Source: Paraburkholderia fungorum
Lineage (GTDB): Bacteria; Pseudomonadota; Gammaproteobacteria; Burkholderiales; Burkholderiaceae
Reading direction: 5' to 3'
Assembly: GCF_900099835.1 (NCBI RefSeq)
Contig: NZ_FNKP01000002.1
Location: 2,046,001-2,110,000 of the forward strand
DNA: 64,000 nucleotides
Shown: piece by piece, positions 1 through 9,534 of the stretch
Layout of the letters: each line of letters begins with the position of its first letter
How positions within the stretch are numbered: position 1 is the stretch's first letter
The notes under the pieces: model-generated
The model's input: only the letters and a program-made list of their open reading frames with translations
Told to the model about the DNA's origin: nothing
Database searches by the model: none
Translations under genes and position numbers: made by a program

Positions 1-756
1 ACCGCGATCGAAAACATGATGACGGCGGGTGCGAAAGCGATTCTGATCACGCCGAGCGACACCAAGGCGATCGTGCCGAGCATCAAGAAGGCACGCGCGG
101 CTGGCGTGATGGTGGTCGCGCTCGATACGCCAACCGATCCGCAAGACGCCACCGACGCCCTCTTCGCCACCGACAATTTCAAGGCCGGCGTGCTGATCGG
201 CAAATACGCGAAGGCCGCGCTGAACGGCAAGCCCGCGAAGATCGCCACGCTCGATCTCGCGCCGGGCGTGTCGGTCGGCGTGTTGCGTCATAACGGTTTT
301 CTGGAAGGCTTCGGCGTGAAGGAAGGCGACGCGTCCATCGTGTGCAGCCAGGACACGCGCGGCGACCAGGCGAAGGGTCAAACGGCAATGGAAAACTGCC
401 TGCAGAAGTCGCCGGATATCAACGTGGTCTACACGATCAACGAACCGGCTGCTGCGGGCGCGTATCGCGCGTTGAAAGCGGCGGGCAAGGACAAGAGCGT
501 GATGATCGTGTCGATCGACGGCGGCTGTGAAGGCGTGCGCAATGTAAAGGCCGGCGCGATAGCAGCAACCTCGCAGCAGTATCCGTTGAAGATGGCGGCG
601 CTCGGCGTAACCGCCGGTGTCGACTACGCGAAAACCGGCAAGAAGGTTTCCGGCTATCAGGACACGGGCGTCACGCTGATTACCGACAAGCCGATGTCCG
701 GCATCGACAGCAAGGACACGAAGTTCGGCCTCGACAACTGCTGGGGCAACAAGTAA
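1..756 (+). CDS. frcB: Sugar ABC transporter substrate-binding protein, 3' part (FrcB-like)
   Basis: Open at the left edge: the reading frame runs from base 1 without a start, so the signal peptide and first lobe are missing. The visible 251 codons are the type I periplasmic-binding fold of the ribose/fructose family, with the typical segments 'ALDTPTDP' and 'YTINEPAAAGAYRAL', ending '..DNCWGNK'. It should capture a monosaccharide in the periplasm and hand it to the permease and ATPase that follow on the same strand (117 bp to the permease start). The FrcB (fructose) assignment rests on overall resemblance and the frcBCA gene order; ribose or another hexose is possible. Confidence 0.85.
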   Translation, partial: TAIENMMTAGAKAILITPSDTKAIVPSIKKARAAGVMVVALDTPTDPQDATDALFATDNFKAGVLIGKYAKAALNGKPAKIATLDLAPGVSVGVLRHNGFLEGFGVKEGDASIVCSQDTRGDQAKGQTAMENCLQKSPDINVVYTINEPAAAGAYRALKAAGKDKSVMIVSIDGGCEGVRNVKAGAIAATSQQYPLKMAALGVTAGVDYAKTGKKVSGYQDTGVTLITDKPMSGIDSKDTKFGLDNCWGNK

Positions 757-873
757 CGCTGTAGCGCGCATCGCTTCACATCGCGGCCCGTCATCGCGGG
801 CCGCCGACTGATTTGCCGCGTGAGCCGCCACTCCGGGGCCACGCTCATGTATCGAGTTTCGAGGACATCCATC

Positions 874-1860
874 ATGTCGACTCCTTCCGCGCCCGCCGGT
901 CACTCGCGCACCTTCACCGATCGTCTGCCGTCGCTTGCCGAGGTCGGTCCGCTGATCGCCCTGGTGCTGGCCTGCGGCTTCTTCATCTCCCAGAGCAGCC
1001 GGTTCCTGTCGTTCCAGAATCTCTCGCTGATCCTCCAACAGACCATGGTGGTCGCGGTCATCGCTATCGGTCAGACGCTGATCGTGCTGACCGGCGGCAT
1101 CGATCTGTCATGCGGAATGGTGATGGCGTTCGGCTCGATCATCATGACCAAATTTGCGGTCACGCTAGGCGTGCCGCCAATTCTCGCGATTCTGTGCGGC
1201 ATCGCGGCGAGTACATTGTTCGGCGCGCTGAACGGCGTGCTGATCACGCGAATCAAACTGCCTGCATTCATCGTCACGTTGGGTACGCTGAATATCGCCT
1301 TCGCGCTCACGCAGATTTACTCGAATGCGGAGAGCGTGTCCAATCTGCCGGACGCGATCATGTTCTTCGGCAATACCTTCAAGCTCGGTCCCGCAGATGT
1401 CACCTACGGCACCGTCCTCACGCTGCTGATGTATCTCGCCACGTGGTTCGTTTTGCGCGACACGGTACCCGGCCGGCACCTGTACGCGCTCGGCAATAAC
1501 GCGGAGGCCGCGCGCCTGATGGGCCTCTCATCGCAGAAGATCCTGCTCACCGTGTATTCGCTGGCCGGTGCGATTTACGGCATTGCCGCGTTGCTGTCGG
1601 TGTCGCGCACGGGCGTCGGCGATCCGCAGGCGGGGCAAACCGAAAATCTCGACAGCATTACTGCGGTCGTACTCGGCGGCACGAGTCTGTTCGGCGGACG
1701 CGGATCGATTGTCGGCACCTTGCTCGGCGCGTTGATTGTCGGCGTGTTTCGCAATGGCCTGACGTTGATCGGCGTTTCGTCGGTCTACCAGGTGTTGATT
1801 ACCGGCATGCTCGTGATTCTCGCCGTCGCAGCCGACAAACTTTCTCATCGTCGCGGTTGA
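874..1860 (+). CDS. frcC: Sugar ABC transporter permease (FrcC-like)
   Basis: Inner-membrane permease of the RbsC/FrcC family, 328 residues, almost wholly hydrophobic with roughly eight to ten membrane spans. It carries the conserved cytoplasmic loop 'GNNAEAARLMG' that contacts the ATPase. The ATG at 874 is preferred over one at 820 because GAGGA lies 8 bases before it and family members begin shortly before the first span. It lies between the binding-protein and ATPase genes (19 bp to the ATPase), so the three form one operon. Confidence 0.9.
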   Translation: MSTPSAPAGHSRTFTDRLPSLAEVGPLIALVLACGFFISQSSRFLSFQNLSLILQQTMVVAVIAIGQTLIVLTGGIDLSCGMVMAFGSIIMTKFAVTLGVPPILAILCGIAASTLFGALNGVLITRIKLPAFIVTLGTLNIAFALTQIYSNAESVSNLPDAIMFFGNTFKLGPADVTYGTVLTLLMYLATWFVLRDTVPGRHLYALGNNAEAARLMGLSSQKILLTVYSLAGAIYGIAALLSVSRTGVGDPQAGQTENLDSITAVVLGGTSLFGGRGSIVGTLLGALIVGVFRNGLTLIGVSSVYQVLITGMLVILAVAADKLSHRRG

Positions 1861-1879
1861 GCATCTACAGGAGCGCATC

Positions 1880-2689
1880 ATGTCGACACCCACTTCCGCT
1901 TCTCCCACGATGCCCGCCGCCATGCCCGTTCTGCAGGCGCGCGGATTGATCAAACGTTATGGCAATGTGACCGCGCTCGACGGTTGCGATTTCGAAGTGC
2001 TGCCCGGCGAAATTCTCGCGGTGATCGGCGACAACGGCGCGGGAAAATCGTCGTTGATCAAGGCACTTTCCGGCGCGACGGTGCCGGACGAAGGAGAGAT
2101 TCTGCTCGACGGCAAGCCGGTCAAATTCCGCAGTCCGCTCGACGCGCGCGCACAAGGTATCGAGACCGTGTACCAGGAACTCGCAGTCGCGCCCGCGATG
2201 AGCATCGCCGAAAATCTGTTCCTTGCGCGCGAGTTGGTCAAACCAGGCTGGCGCGGTTCGATCTTCAAGATGATCGACAAACGCCGCATGCTCGACGAAG
2301 CGACCGCGCACATGAAAGACCTGCAAATAGGCATCCGTTCGATGCGGCAGGCGGTCGAAACATTGTCCGGCGGTCAACGCCAGGGGGTCGCGGTTGCACG
2401 CAGTGCGGCGTTCGCGCGGCACGTGGTGATTCTCGACGAACCCACCGCCGCACTCGGCGTGAAGGAAGGCAACATGGTGCTCGAACTGATCCGCCGGGTA
2501 CGCGAGCGTGGGCTGCCGGTCATTCTGATCAGTCATAACATGCCGCACGTATTCGAAGTCGCCGACCGCATTCATATTCAACGGCTGGGCCGGCGCGCGG
2601 CACTCGTCAATACGAAAGACGTGCACATGTCCGAAGCGGTCGCGATCATGACCGGCGCAAAAGAGGCGGACGTCAAGGCGATTGCATGA
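1880..2689 (+). CDS. frcA: Sugar ABC transporter ATP-binding protein (FrcA-like)
   Basis: 269 residues and a single nucleotide-binding domain, unlike RbsA/XylG-type subunits of about 500 residues; a single domain is typical of FrcA. Walker A GDNGAGKS is at 50-57, the signature LSGGQRQ at 162-168, Walker B VVILDEP at 182-188, followed by an ISHNM H-loop. The start is supported by CAGGAG 6 bases upstream. It energises import of the sugar bound by the upstream binding protein. The ROK regulator follows after 30 bp. Confidence 0.92.
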   Translation: MSTPTSASPTMPAAMPVLQARGLIKRYGNVTALDGCDFEVLPGEILAVIGDNGAGKSSLIKALSGATVPDEGEILLDGKPVKFRSPLDARAQGIETVYQELAVAPAMSIAENLFLARELVKPGWRGSIFKMIDKRRMLDEATAHMKDLQIGIRSMRQAVETLSGGQRQGVAVARSAAFARHVVILDEPTAALGVKEGNMVLELIRRVRERGLPVILISHNMPHVFEVADRIHIQRLGRRAALVNTKDVHMSEAVAIMTGAKEADVKAIA

Positions 2690-2719
2690 CGACAGCCTCT
2701 TTCTGAGCGGGCCGCCACC

Positions 2720-3946
2720 ATGGACACCACCGGCACCCGCTCGCCCCTCAAACGCACGGTCGGCTCGAACCAGGTCGGCATGAGGCAGTTCAACGAGCGC
2801 ATCGTATTGCAGGCGATCCGCCTGCATGGTCCGCTACCGAAGGCCGACGTGAGCCGCCTCACGCGTCTGTCGATGCAGACGGTGTCGATGATCGCCGACC
2901 GTCTGATCGACGACGGCCTGCTCGAAAAGCATGCGCGCGTGCGCGGCAAAATCGGCCAGCCGTCGGTGCCGATCGCGTTGCGCGCGGACGGCGCTTACAC
3001 CATCGGCATCAAGGTCGGACGCCGCAGTCTCGACGTACTGGCGATGGATTTCGCGGGCCGTGTCGTGTGCCGCGATGTATTCGAGTATGCGTATCCCGAT
3101 CCGCGCACGCTGTTCCCCGCGCTCGAAGGCAAACTCGCGCGCGTGAATCAGGCCCTTGGCGACAAGGCGGCCAAGGTGGTCGGCGTAGGCGTCGCTGCGC
3201 CGTTGTGGCTCGGCGGCTGGCGCGACTTTCTCGGCGCGCCGCCCGACGCACTCGAAGCGTGGAACGAGATCGATTTGCGCACCCGTATCGCGACGATGAC
3301 CGGCCTGCCGGTCGAATTCGCGAAAGACACCACGGCCGCCTGCGCGGCCGAACTCGTGATGGGCCAGGGGCGCGGCATCCACAATTTTCTGTATCTGTTC
3401 GTCGGCACGTTCATTGGCGGCGGATTGGTTATCGACGGTCGCTTGCACGGAGGACCCCACGATAACGCCGGCGCAGTGGGTTCGATTCCGCTGCGCGACG
3501 GCACCGCTCGCAAACCCGCGCGACAGTTATTGCACGCGGCGTCCGGCTTCGTGCTCGAACAGCTGTTGAGCGATGCGGGTGCGCCTGCCGCCGCTGCGCA
3601 CGATCATCGCGCGTTATCGCCCGAACTCTGGCGGCAGACGGAGCAATGGCTCGACAGTGCGTGCCCCGCCATCGCCAACGCGCTGACCAACGCGGCCGCG
3701 CTGCTAGACCTCGAAGCGGTCGTGATCGACGGTGAACTCGACCGTCAATTAGTCAGAGAAATCATTCGACGCACCGAGCGCGTGCTCGACCGTTTCGAAT
3801 GGGAAGGGATGGTGCGTCCGCAGCTTCTGGAAGGCACCATCGGCGCCGACGCCCGCGCGATGGGCGGCGCGATTCTGCCGCTCTATGCGCATTTCGCACC
3901 GGTGCATGAATTGTTTTTAAAGCCTGCGACGGATAGCGATTATTGA
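2720..3946 (+). CDS. ROK-family transcriptional repressor
   Basis: 408 residues. Residues about 20-70 form a winged helix (motif 'KADVSRLTRLSMQTVS'), followed by the ROK sugar-binding domain. The kinase-type phosphate loop (usually DxGGT) reads 'IGIKVGRRS', and I see no CxCGxxGC zinc cluster, so this looks like a sugar-sensing repressor rather than a sugar kinase. Its place 30 bp behind the ABC genes suggests it controls that operon and is co-transcribed with it. The inducer is not evident from sequence. Confidence 0.85.
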   Translation: MDTTGTRSPLKRTVGSNQVGMRQFNERIVLQAIRLHGPLPKADVSRLTRLSMQTVSMIADRLIDDGLLEKHARVRGKIGQPSVPIALRADGAYTIGIKVGRRSLDVLAMDFAGRVVCRDVFEYAYPDPRTLFPALEGKLARVNQALGDKAAKVVGVGVAAPLWLGGWRDFLGAPPDALEAWNEIDLRTRIATMTGLPVEFAKDTTAACAAELVMGQGRGIHNFLYLFVGTFIGGGLVIDGRLHGGPHDNAGAVGSIPLRDGTARKPARQLLHAASGFVLEQLLSDAGAPAAAAHDHRALSPELWRQTEQWLDSACPAIANALTNAAALLDLEAVVIDGELDRQLVREIIRRTERVLDRFEWEGMVRPQLLEGTIGADARAMGGAILPLYAHFAPVHELFLKPATDSDY

Positions 3947-3996
3947 GTTCGCCGGTTTCCACATAAGGCGTGACCCGGGCCCGAAAACAGAAACAC

Positions 3997-6900
3997 TCAC
4001 TTCGCCGCCACCTTCGTCACCGACGCGGTTTTAACCGACGGCTCGTCGAGTAGCGGCTGCAACGCCGGCGCCATCGACTTCAGCAATTGCACCGACAGCG
4101 CACTCGTGAACTCGTAATGCGATGCATACGGTTCGTGCACCCACGCAGTCAACGTGCCGTAAAAGCGGTCGCCCATCGCAAACACAAACGTGGCGCTGCG
4201 ATTCACCTTGCGCGACTCGATCAGCCGCGCGCCTTTGGCAAATACGTTGAAGCGCTGATCGCCGGTGCCGGTTTTGCCGTACACCTCAAGCGTCTGACCA
4301 TTCGGGAACGTCATGCCTTGCGCGAGCCGTTTCGCTGTTCCGCCCGCGACGACATCGCGCAACAGCACCTTCACCACCCCCGCGATTTCCGGCGACAACT
4401 GCTGCTCCGGCGCGACGGCTGCGCGTTTGAAGTGCGTTTCGTACGGCGTGTCTTTGGCGAATTCGAGTTCGGTGAGGCTCTCGGTCGGCACCTTGTTGCC
4501 GTCGTTCGCAATCACGCCGATCAGTTGAGCGAGCGCCGCAGGCCGGTCGCCCGAAGCGCCGATTGCCGCCGCATACGAAGGCGTGAGCGTCGCGAACGGA
4601 TAACCGAGCGCCTGCCACGATTTGCCGATTGCGTCATACGCGCGCAACTCGACCATCCGTTTGATGCGGCGATCCTGTGTTGCGTGATAGCGCGTCTTGA
4701 ACAACCACGAATAGGTCGACAGACGCACGTCGCGGCTCGCGGTCTGAATCTCTTTGAGGGTGGCGTCCGGATGTTCGCGCAGGTAATTGAGCGCCCACAA
4801 CTCCAGCGGATGCACACTTGAAATATAGCCGCGGTCGTTCAGATTGAAGCGGTCGACCGAATATTTGGTGTACAGATTCGCGAGGTCTTCATCGTCGAGA
4901 ATCGATGCAGCTGGGGTGTTCTTCAACGATTCGCGCATCCTGGCGTTGAACCATGCATTCGATTCGTCAGGTGCAACGCTGCGCAAGACGGTCGCTACTT
5001 TCGGCGGCGATTTGCGCACACCGAGCAGCAACAACGCCAGCGCCTGTTCGCGCGTCTTGCCGTGATACTTCGTGTAGAAGCGGTTCATGTACACGCGGCT
5101 TTCCTGATCGGCGAACTGCGTCAGATACATCTTGCGGATGGCCGGGTCGCCGAGCCATTGCGATGAAGGCCCCGTGGTCTGCACCATTTCATAGTGGACG
5201 ATATCGCGCATCAGGCGCACGAACACCAGATTCACCGAATGCTGGAATGCGCGATGGACGGTCAGGATCTGACTGTTGTCGTCGGATTCGAAGTTGGTGA
5301 AGGTTTGCGCGCCGCCGCCTGTATAGAAAGTCTCGCCAGGGCTCGCCGAATATTTGCGTTCCACCGCTGCGTTGAGCATCGATTGCAGCGAATGGTCGGA
5401 TGTATGGGCCAGATAGTCGAGCGCCCAATGCGTCAACTGATCGTTCGGATCGGGTTTGACGGCTTTCAGTTCCGCTATGCTCAGCGGGGCATAACGCGCA
5501 TGCAGGTCGGAGACAATCTGCAAATACGTGACAACGGTACGCAGTTTCGCCGTCGAGCCGAGATTCAGACGCGCGCCGGAATTGATGTCGAACGGCTGGT
5601 TCACGCTATCCGTTTGCACGCGCACGAGATTCGCGCCACCACGTCTTTCGAACAGCGTGAAGCTGTAGGCGATTCTCGACGGGTCATCTGAAGGACGCAG
5701 CATTTCGAAGCCGACGAGGCCCGCCGCTTTTGCTCCGTCACGCGTGGCGGCTGCGGCGAGTCTTTCGCTGACCGCCTGCTGTACCGCGTTATTCAACGTG
5801 CCTTTTGCCTGCAGATCGAGCCGGTCGAGTTCATAGAAACTGCGCAGGCCGAGGGCCGCCAGCAGATGCGAGCGCATCGACGTCACGGCCTTGCGCGACA
5901 CGAACGAATCGACACTCTGCGTTCTGGCCGGCGTGCGATGCAATTCGACCTGTGCCGCCAGCGCGGCATCACGCAACGGAATCGAAATAACACCGCCGCT
6001 AGCAAGTAACCGCAGATAACTATCGGTGCGCCGTTCGAGTTCGGCATAGCTATGTTGCAGGAAATACGACGGCGCGCGTTGCGCGATCATCAGCGACAGT
6101 ACCTGACGAAACGCGACGCCCTGCTCCGCGAGATTCGCTCCGGTCGACGGCGCTTCCAGAATACGGTTCACGTCGCGGAAATCGCGTCCGTACCACGCGG
6201 CGAGACCGTCGCCGATTCCGTTGATCTCGCCGATTCCCGGCTGCGCCGCGAGCGGCACCGAGTTCAGATAATGGACGACGATCTGCTGACGCGCGGCCAT
6301 CGTCTGCGGGCCGTTCATATATGCGCGCAACGAAGCGGACGCAATTTGCCGCAATTTCTCGGGCGGCGTTGCAGTACGGCCGCCTGCCGAGTGGCGGAAT
6401 TTTTCGATTTGCGTGGCGAGCGTGCTGCCGCCCGGTGTCGATTGATGACGGTTGAACACACGCACGCCCTGATCGACCAGCGCGCGGCTAAAGCGCCCCC
6501 AGTCGATAGCGGGATTACGGTTCGGTTGCGACGGATCGAGCAGATAGCGGTCTTCGATAAACAGCAGCGAGTTCACGACGAGCGGCGGAATCGCATCGAA
6601 GTTGCCATATGCACGGCCTGGAAACTGCGCGCTGAAAAGCTGCGCGTCGGTGCCGTCGAACAGTTGCAAGCCAGCCTGATCTTTTTCCCCGTACGGCAAA
6701 AACAAACCATTGCTCGCAAGCGAAAGCATCCGTTCGGAATCACGTGCCTGCGAGCTGATTTCAAACCCGCGTTCCAATAAGCGTTGCTGGATGGACGGCA
6801 GCAACGCGTAGCCCAGGCGGCTATCGTAAGGGCCTTTGTCTGCAGGAGGAAAATAGATCGTGTGGCTGGCCCCGGGCTCGACGGAGAACCCCACGTCGCG

Positions 6901-7077
6901 GGTCAATTCGGAGAGATAGCGCGCCTGCAGCCGGGAGGTTTCTATCTCCACCTGAACCAGCCGGGCGATCCACGCCAGCGCGAGCAATAACGCTGCCGCC
7001 AGCCCCCATTTGAGCCACTTGCGAACCGGCGCTGCGACCGTTGCGCGAAGCGGTAACCGAACCAATGGCCGATTCAT
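3997..7077 (-). CDS. Bifunctional penicillin-binding protein (GT51 transglycosylase + transpeptidase)
   Basis: 1026 residues from the ATG at 7077, chosen over one 51 bases upstream because a GGGGGAG ribosome site precedes it. A single N-terminal membrane anchor spans about 21-42. The glycosyltransferase 51 part has the catalytic Glu175 in 'FIEDRYLL' and 'GGSTLATQ' near 213-220. The penicillin-binding part has S508-TAK, S614-V-N and K935-T-G. It should polymerise and cross-link peptidoglycan in the periplasm. It is longer than ordinary class A PBPs (about 800) and the spacing after the first GT51 motif is unusual. It stands alone between convergent and unrelated genes, so no partner can be named. 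Confidence 0.85.
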   Translation of the reverse strand: MNRPLVRLPLRATVAAPVRKWLKWGLAAALLLALAWIARLVQVEIETSRLQARYLSELTRDVGFSVEPGASHTIYFPPADKGPYDSRLGYALLPSIQQRLLERGFEISSQARDSERMLSLASNGLFLPYGEKDQAGLQLFDGTDAQLFSAQFPGRAYGNFDAIPPLVVNSLLFIEDRYLLDPSQPNRNPAIDWGRFSRALVDQGVRVFNRHQSTPGGSTLATQIEKFRHSAGGRTATPPEKLRQIASASLRAYMNGPQTMAARQQIVVHYLNSVPLAAQPGIGEINGIGDGLAAWYGRDFRDVNRILEAPSTGANLAEQGVAFRQVLSLMIAQRAPSYFLQHSYAELERRTDSYLRLLASGGVISIPLRDAALAAQVELHRTPARTQSVDSFVSRKAVTSMRSHLLAALGLRSFYELDRLDLQAKGTLNNAVQQAVSERLAAAATRDGAKAAGLVGFEMLRPSDDPSRIAYSFTLFERRGGANLVRVQTDSVNQPFDINSGARLNLGSTAKLRTVVTYLQIVSDLHARYAPLSIAELKAVKPDPNDQLTHWALDYLAHTSDHSLQSMLNAAVERKYSASPGETFYTGGGAQTFTNFESDDNSQILTVHRAFQHSVNLVFVRLMRDIVHYEMVQTTGPSSQWLGDPAIRKMYLTQFADQESRVYMNRFYTKYHGKTREQALALLLLGVRKSPPKVATVLRSVAPDESNAWFNARMRESLKNTPAASILDDEDLANLYTKYSVDRFNLNDRGYISSVHPLELWALNYLREHPDATLKEIQTASRDVRLSTYSWLFKTRYHATQDRRIKRMVELRAYDAIGKSWQALGYPFATLTPSYAAAIGASGDRPAALAQLIGVIANDGNKVPTESLTELEFAKDTPYETHFKRAAVAPEQQLSPEIAGVVKVLLRDVVAGGTAKRLAQGMTFPNGQTLEVYGKTGTGDQRFNVFAKGARLIESRKVNRSATFVFAMGDRFYGTLTAWVHEPYASHYEFTSALSVQLLKSMAPALQPLLDEPSVKTASVTKVAAK

Positions 7078-7210
7078 GGCTGCTCCCCCCGAGCGGGCGC
7101 CATATTCTCGAAACTGGCGCGCGTTCAAAGCAGTTTAGCGCGGAACGCGAAGTCCTAATTGGCCCGGATTTACCCGAGAGTGTCGCGGCTACAACACCTC
7201 ATTTCAACCT

Positions 7211-7232
7211 ATGGCAAAGCGCAATTTGCCAT
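7211..7232. promoter_or_regulatory. 8-bp inverted repeat between the LysR gene and the PBP gene
   Basis: ATGGCAAA (7211-7218) and TTTGCCAT (7225-7232) form a perfect palindrome with a 6-base spacer. It lies 76 bases after the LysR stop and about 134 bases before the PBP start, both on the minus strand. It could be an operator of the PBP gene or a weak hairpin ending the LysR transcript; there is no clear T-run. Confidence 0.35.
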
Positions 7233-7307
7233 GCGATATTGAAAGTCTTTCGCGTGCGTGAGAACCCCGCACTGCGCTGAAACTTTTCACTTTTCCCGCG
7301 CGTCGGT

Positions 7308-8258
7308 CTAGACCGTTTCACCCTGCGCCGACACCACCTGTTCCCTCAGCAACTCGATGAACTGCTCGGCCGGTGGCGACAGCACGCCGCCCTTGCGTGT
7401 CACCACGCCGAATGTCTGCGACGGCGATTTCAGTTTGACCGGCACCACGCGCAACATCTTCTGCCGAACGAACATGGCGGCGATGGCCGTGGGCAGTAAC
7501 GACACCAGGTCGGCGCTGCTCTGCAACAACGCCACCGTCACGAACGTGGATGCCGTCGAAATCGGGTTGTCCGGCATGTCGAGACCGGCCAGATCCATCT
7601 CCCGTTCGAGCAGCGCGTGCAACGGCATATGCGACGGATACATCACCCAGCGATGCCCCGCCAGATCGCGCAGCTTCACTTCTTTCTTCTGCCACGGCGG
7701 ATGACCGTAGCCCACCACCACCGACAACGGCTCGTCGCCCAGCGGACGATAGTGATATTTCGACGGATCGGCCGCGACCGCCGCGCGGCCGATCACCAGG
7801 TCGAGCCGTCCGTCGTCGAGTTGCGGCAACATGCGCGCGCTGGTGTCCTCCACCACTTCGATTGACAGATTGGGCTGCCCGGCATGCAGCCGGTTCAGCG
7901 CCGGCACCACGCACTCGGGAATCGCGCCCATGATCGCGCCGACCGCGAGCCGCCCGCCGCGCCCCGAGCGGATTTCGGCGACGTCCTGGCACAACGCGGT
8001 GAGATCGGTCGCCACCAGGCGCGCGTAGCGAATCACGCAATGGCCGAGCTGGTTCGGGATCATGCCGGTTTTCGAGCGCTCGAAAAGCGGTGCGTCGAGC
8101 ATCGACTCCAGTTCCTGCAATGCCTTGCTGGCCGCCGATTGCGTCATCGACATCGCGCCGGCCGCCTTGTGCAGCGATTTGAGGTCGTCGAGCGCGATCA
8201 GCAATTGCAATTGCTTCATCCTCAAGCGGGATAACAGGACGTTGAGGGTGTCTTTCAT
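7308..8258 (-). CDS. LysR-family transcriptional regulator (GbpR-like)
   Basis: 316 residues from the ATG at 8258. The longer frame upstream runs through the intergenic region and lacks family similarity. N-terminal HTH: 'MSMTQSAASKALQEL' at about residues 35-50, then a LysR effector-binding domain. The N-terminal style (MKQLQLL.AL) is that of GbpR-type regulators of sugar genes. It is transcribed divergently from the keto-deoxyarabonate dehydratase across 146 bp, the classic arrangement for a LysR protein controlling its neighbour. The ligand is probably a sugar acid, by inference. Confidence 0.88.
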   Translation of the reverse strand: MKDTLNVLLSRLRMKQLQLLIALDDLKSLHKAAGAMSMTQSAASKALQELESMLDAPLFERSKTGMIPNQLGHCVIRYARLVATDLTALCQDVAEIRSGRGGRLAVGAIMGAIPECVVPALNRLHAGQPNLSIEVVEDTSARMLPQLDDGRLDLVIGRAAVAADPSKYHYRPLGDEPLSVVVGYGHPPWQKKEVKLRDLAGHRWVMYPSHMPLHALLEREMDLAGLDMPDNPISTASTFVTVALLQSSADLVSLLPTAIAAMFVRQKMLRVVPVKLKSPSQTFGVVTRKGGVLSPPAEQFIELLREQVVSAQGETV

Positions 8259-8404
8259 GGGTGCGGGCGGCTTCGACCCGGGTGAGTCGAAAAAGCGATC
8301 ACAAGATGGAAACAATTCAATATACCTGCCGTGCACGCCGCCGTATAGTCGGCGCTGGAGACATTCAGAAACCGTCCGATTCCTCTTCAAAAACGACACC
8401 CACC

Positions 8405-9337
8405 ATGGCTCAAACCAATCACCCTGCTGCATTGCGCGGCGTGTTCCCGGTCGTTCCGACCATCTTCGACGAAGCCGGTCATCTCGACCTCGAAGGCCAG
8501 AAACGTTGTATCGATTTCATGATCGATGCGGGTTCGAACGGCCTGTGCATTCTGGCGAACTTCTCCGAGCAATTCGCGCTGTCCGACGACGAACGCAACA
8601 CGCTGATGCACCTCGCGCTCGACCACGTCGCGGGCCGCGTGCCGGTGATCGTCACGACCACGCATTTCAGTTCGCACCAGTGTGCCGAGCGCAGCCGCGC
8701 CGCCCAGGACGCGGGCGCCGCGATGGTGATGATCATGCCGCCGTATCACGGCGCGACGATCCGCATCGGCGAAAAGGGGATTTTCGAGTTTTACCGCACC
8801 GTGTCCGACGCGATCAGAATTCCGATCATGATCCAGGACGCGCCGGTCAGCGGCACTGCGTTGTCCGCGCCGTTTCTCGCCCGCATGGCGCGCGAGATCG
8901 ACAACGTGTCGTACTTCAAGATCGAAACGCCGCAGGCAGCCAACAAGCTGCGCGAGTTGATCGAACTCGGCGGCGATGCAATCGTGGGTCCGTGGGACGG
9001 CGAAGAAGCCATCACGCTGATGGCCGATCTGGACGCAGGCGCGACCGGTTCGATGACGGGCGGCGGTTATGCCGACGGCATCCGTCTGATTGTCGATGCT
9101 TATGCTGCTGGCGATACCGAAGCCGCCGCCGCGCATTATCAGCAGTGGTTGCCGCTGATCAACTACGAGAACCGCCAGGGCGGCCTCGCGTCGTGCAAGG
9201 CGTTGATGAAGGAAGGCGGCGTGATCCGCTCGGACGCGGTGCGTCATCCGTTGCCGGCGATGCATCCGGCGACGCGTGAAGGGCTGCTGAAGGTCGCGCG
9301 ACGGCTTGATCCGCTGGTGTTGCGCTGGGGACGTTGA
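8405..9337 (+). CDS. araD: L-2-keto-3-deoxyarabonate dehydratase (DapA/NAL family)
   Basis: 310 residues, a TIM barrel of the dihydrodipicolinate synthase family. From memory it closely follows the characterised Azospirillum enzyme along its whole length (blocks 'ALRGVFPVVPT', 'GLCILANFSEQFAL', 'MPPYHGAT', 'YFKIETP', 'PLINYENRQ'). The Lys in YFKIE is the expected Schiff-base residue. The reaction converts 2-keto-3-deoxy-L-arabonate to alpha-ketoglutarate semialdehyde in non-phosphorylating L-arabinose breakdown. ATG 8405 is where family similarity starts. No other arabinose-pathway gene is adjacent, so the physiological substrate is inferred. Confidence 0.82.
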   Translation: MAQTNHPAALRGVFPVVPTIFDEAGHLDLEGQKRCIDFMIDAGSNGLCILANFSEQFALSDDERNTLMHLALDHVAGRVPVIVTTTHFSSHQCAERSRAAQDAGAAMVMIMPPYHGATIRIGEKGIFEFYRTVSDAIRIPIMIQDAPVSGTALSAPFLARMAREIDNVSYFKIETPQAANKLRELIELGGDAIVGPWDGEEAITLMADLDAGATGSMTGGGYADGIRLIVDAYAAGDTEAAAAHYQQWLPLINYENRQGGLASCKALMKEGGVIRSDAVRHPLPAMHPATREGLLKVARRLDPLVLRWGR

Positions 9338-9360
9338 GGGTCGGTCTAACGTGCATTTTG

Positions 9361-9385
9361 CAGCGCGTTCTTCTATAACGCGCTG
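9361..9385 (+). terminator. Hairpin after the dehydratase gene
   Basis: Perfect 9-bp stem CAGCGCGTT/AACGCGCTG with loop CTTCTAT, 24 bases after the dehydratase stop. No T-run follows, so it is either a weak terminator or an RNA 3'-end stabiliser. Confidence 0.45.
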
Positions 9386-9497
9386 ACTTCAACGCTTCAG
9401 ACTTTCTCACTCCGCCCAACTCCGCTGCGCTCCGTTTCAAACGCACAAGCGCAGGCCCGGAACAACTGCAAAGCTCGGGAAAGCCCACCTGCTCCAA

Positions 9498-9534
9498 CCC
9501 GGACGTCGACTGACATTGTCAGCCAGCGTCCGGG
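9498..9534. other. Long imperfect hairpin in non-coding DNA
   Basis: Outer 8-bp stem CCCGGACG (9498-9505) with CGTCCGGG (9527-9534), symmetric 4-base internal loop, inner stem CTGAC (9510-9514) with GTCAG (9518-9522), 3-base loop. There is no T-run, and it sits far from both neighbouring genes. It could be part of a small RNA or a protein-binding site. Confidence 0.4.

Noticed and set aside
2720..3946. Reading the ROK protein as a fructokinase
   Set aside because: It has an N-terminal HTH, and the phosphate-binding and zinc motifs of ROK kinases are not visible.
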